Source of the DNA: Bacteroidales bacterium GP2
GTDB lineage: Bacteria > Bacteroidota > Bacteroidia > Bacteroidales > Muribaculaceae
DNA length: 22,025 bases
Assembly (NCBI GenBank): GCA_001701115.1
Contig: DAAJ01000070.1
Location: 1-22,025, forward strand
Direction of reading: 5' to 3'
In this document: piece by piece, positions 22,007 through 22,025 of the stretch
Numbering within the stretch: the first letter of the stretch is position 1
Layout of the letters: every line of letters begins with the position of its first letter
Position numbers and translations under genes: made by a program
The notes under the pieces: generated by a model
The model's database searches: none
Seen by the model: the letters and a program-made list of their open reading frames with translations, nothing else
What the model was told of the DNA's origin: nothing

Positions 22007-22025
22007 TTCCGCGCCATAGCGCCTG

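Noticed and set aside
1..22025. CRISPR arrays, insertion sequences, integrases, attachment sites (including tRNA-Pro 3' end), toxin-antitoxin or phage-defence genes.
   Set aside because: No regular direct repeats with spacers, no transposase or recombinase motifs, and no repeat of the tRNA 3' end was seen by eye.

Overview
The window reads as chromosomal DNA of a Bacteroidales bacterium; Muribaculaceae is my best guess and is an inference. The support is: (i) repeated Bacteroidetes-type -7 boxes (TAnnTTTG), several with a TTG/TTTG about 19-20 bases upstream; (ii) Bacteroidetes-type proteins: a lipoprotein glutaminyl-cyclase-like M28 enzyme, an OMP_b-brl barrel with Gln at mature position +1, a signal-less amidase, a POT transporter with the NTGER motif and a TopA with basic tail and no visible zinc ribbon; (iii) moderate GC with dense packing.

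Layout. 1-4.4 kb: a Crp/Fnr regulator, then on the minus strand an AI-2E-family membrane protein followed by a PoxB-type thiamine-diphosphate enzyme, then a plus-strand AlkD-like DNA alkylation repair protein. 4.4-8.6 kb is the most accessory-looking part, a small redox/stress island: an HxlR regulator divergent from a cupin across a striking array of TTAC/GTAA half-sites, a decayed AraC-type regulator, a thioredoxin fold without its CxxC, and an intact AraC regulator divergent from an aldo/keto reductase and a flavodoxin. 8.6-15 kb: an outer-membrane barrel and NAD-dependent DNA ligase on minus, then glutaminyl-cyclase-like lipoprotein, SufE and POT peptide transporter on plus, and a small one-helix membrane ORF. 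15-18.3 kb: tRNA-Pro(CGG), IlvE translationally coupled to an HD-domain protein, which meets an endolysin-type amidase tail to tail; upstream of the amidase on minus is ApbE. 18.4-22 kb: DJ-1/YajL-like protein, TopA, and an RluA/RluD-family pseudouridine synthase that is cut short by a TGA right at the window edge.

How they fit together. Most of the window is housekeeping (replication and repair, Fe-S assembly, amino-acid metabolism, tRNA, RNA modification). The island around 4.4-8.6 kb looks like reactive-electrophile or redox defence: two regulator families that typically sense small molecules or thiol stress, each facing the likely target gene across a shared promoter region. The DJ-1 homologue and AlkD-like protein are compatible with the same damage-control theme, but no linkage is shown by the sequence. 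The outer-membrane barrel (Gln at +1) and the glutaminyl-cyclase-like enzyme form a plausible substrate-enzyme pair.

I found no CRISPR array, insertion sequence, integrase, toxin-antitoxin pair or phage-defence operon, and no clear multi-gene system that I would call undescribed. The best leads are the phased half-site array, the CxxC-less thioredoxin, the decayed regulator and the repeated occurrence of start codons only 4-7 bases after a -7 box.
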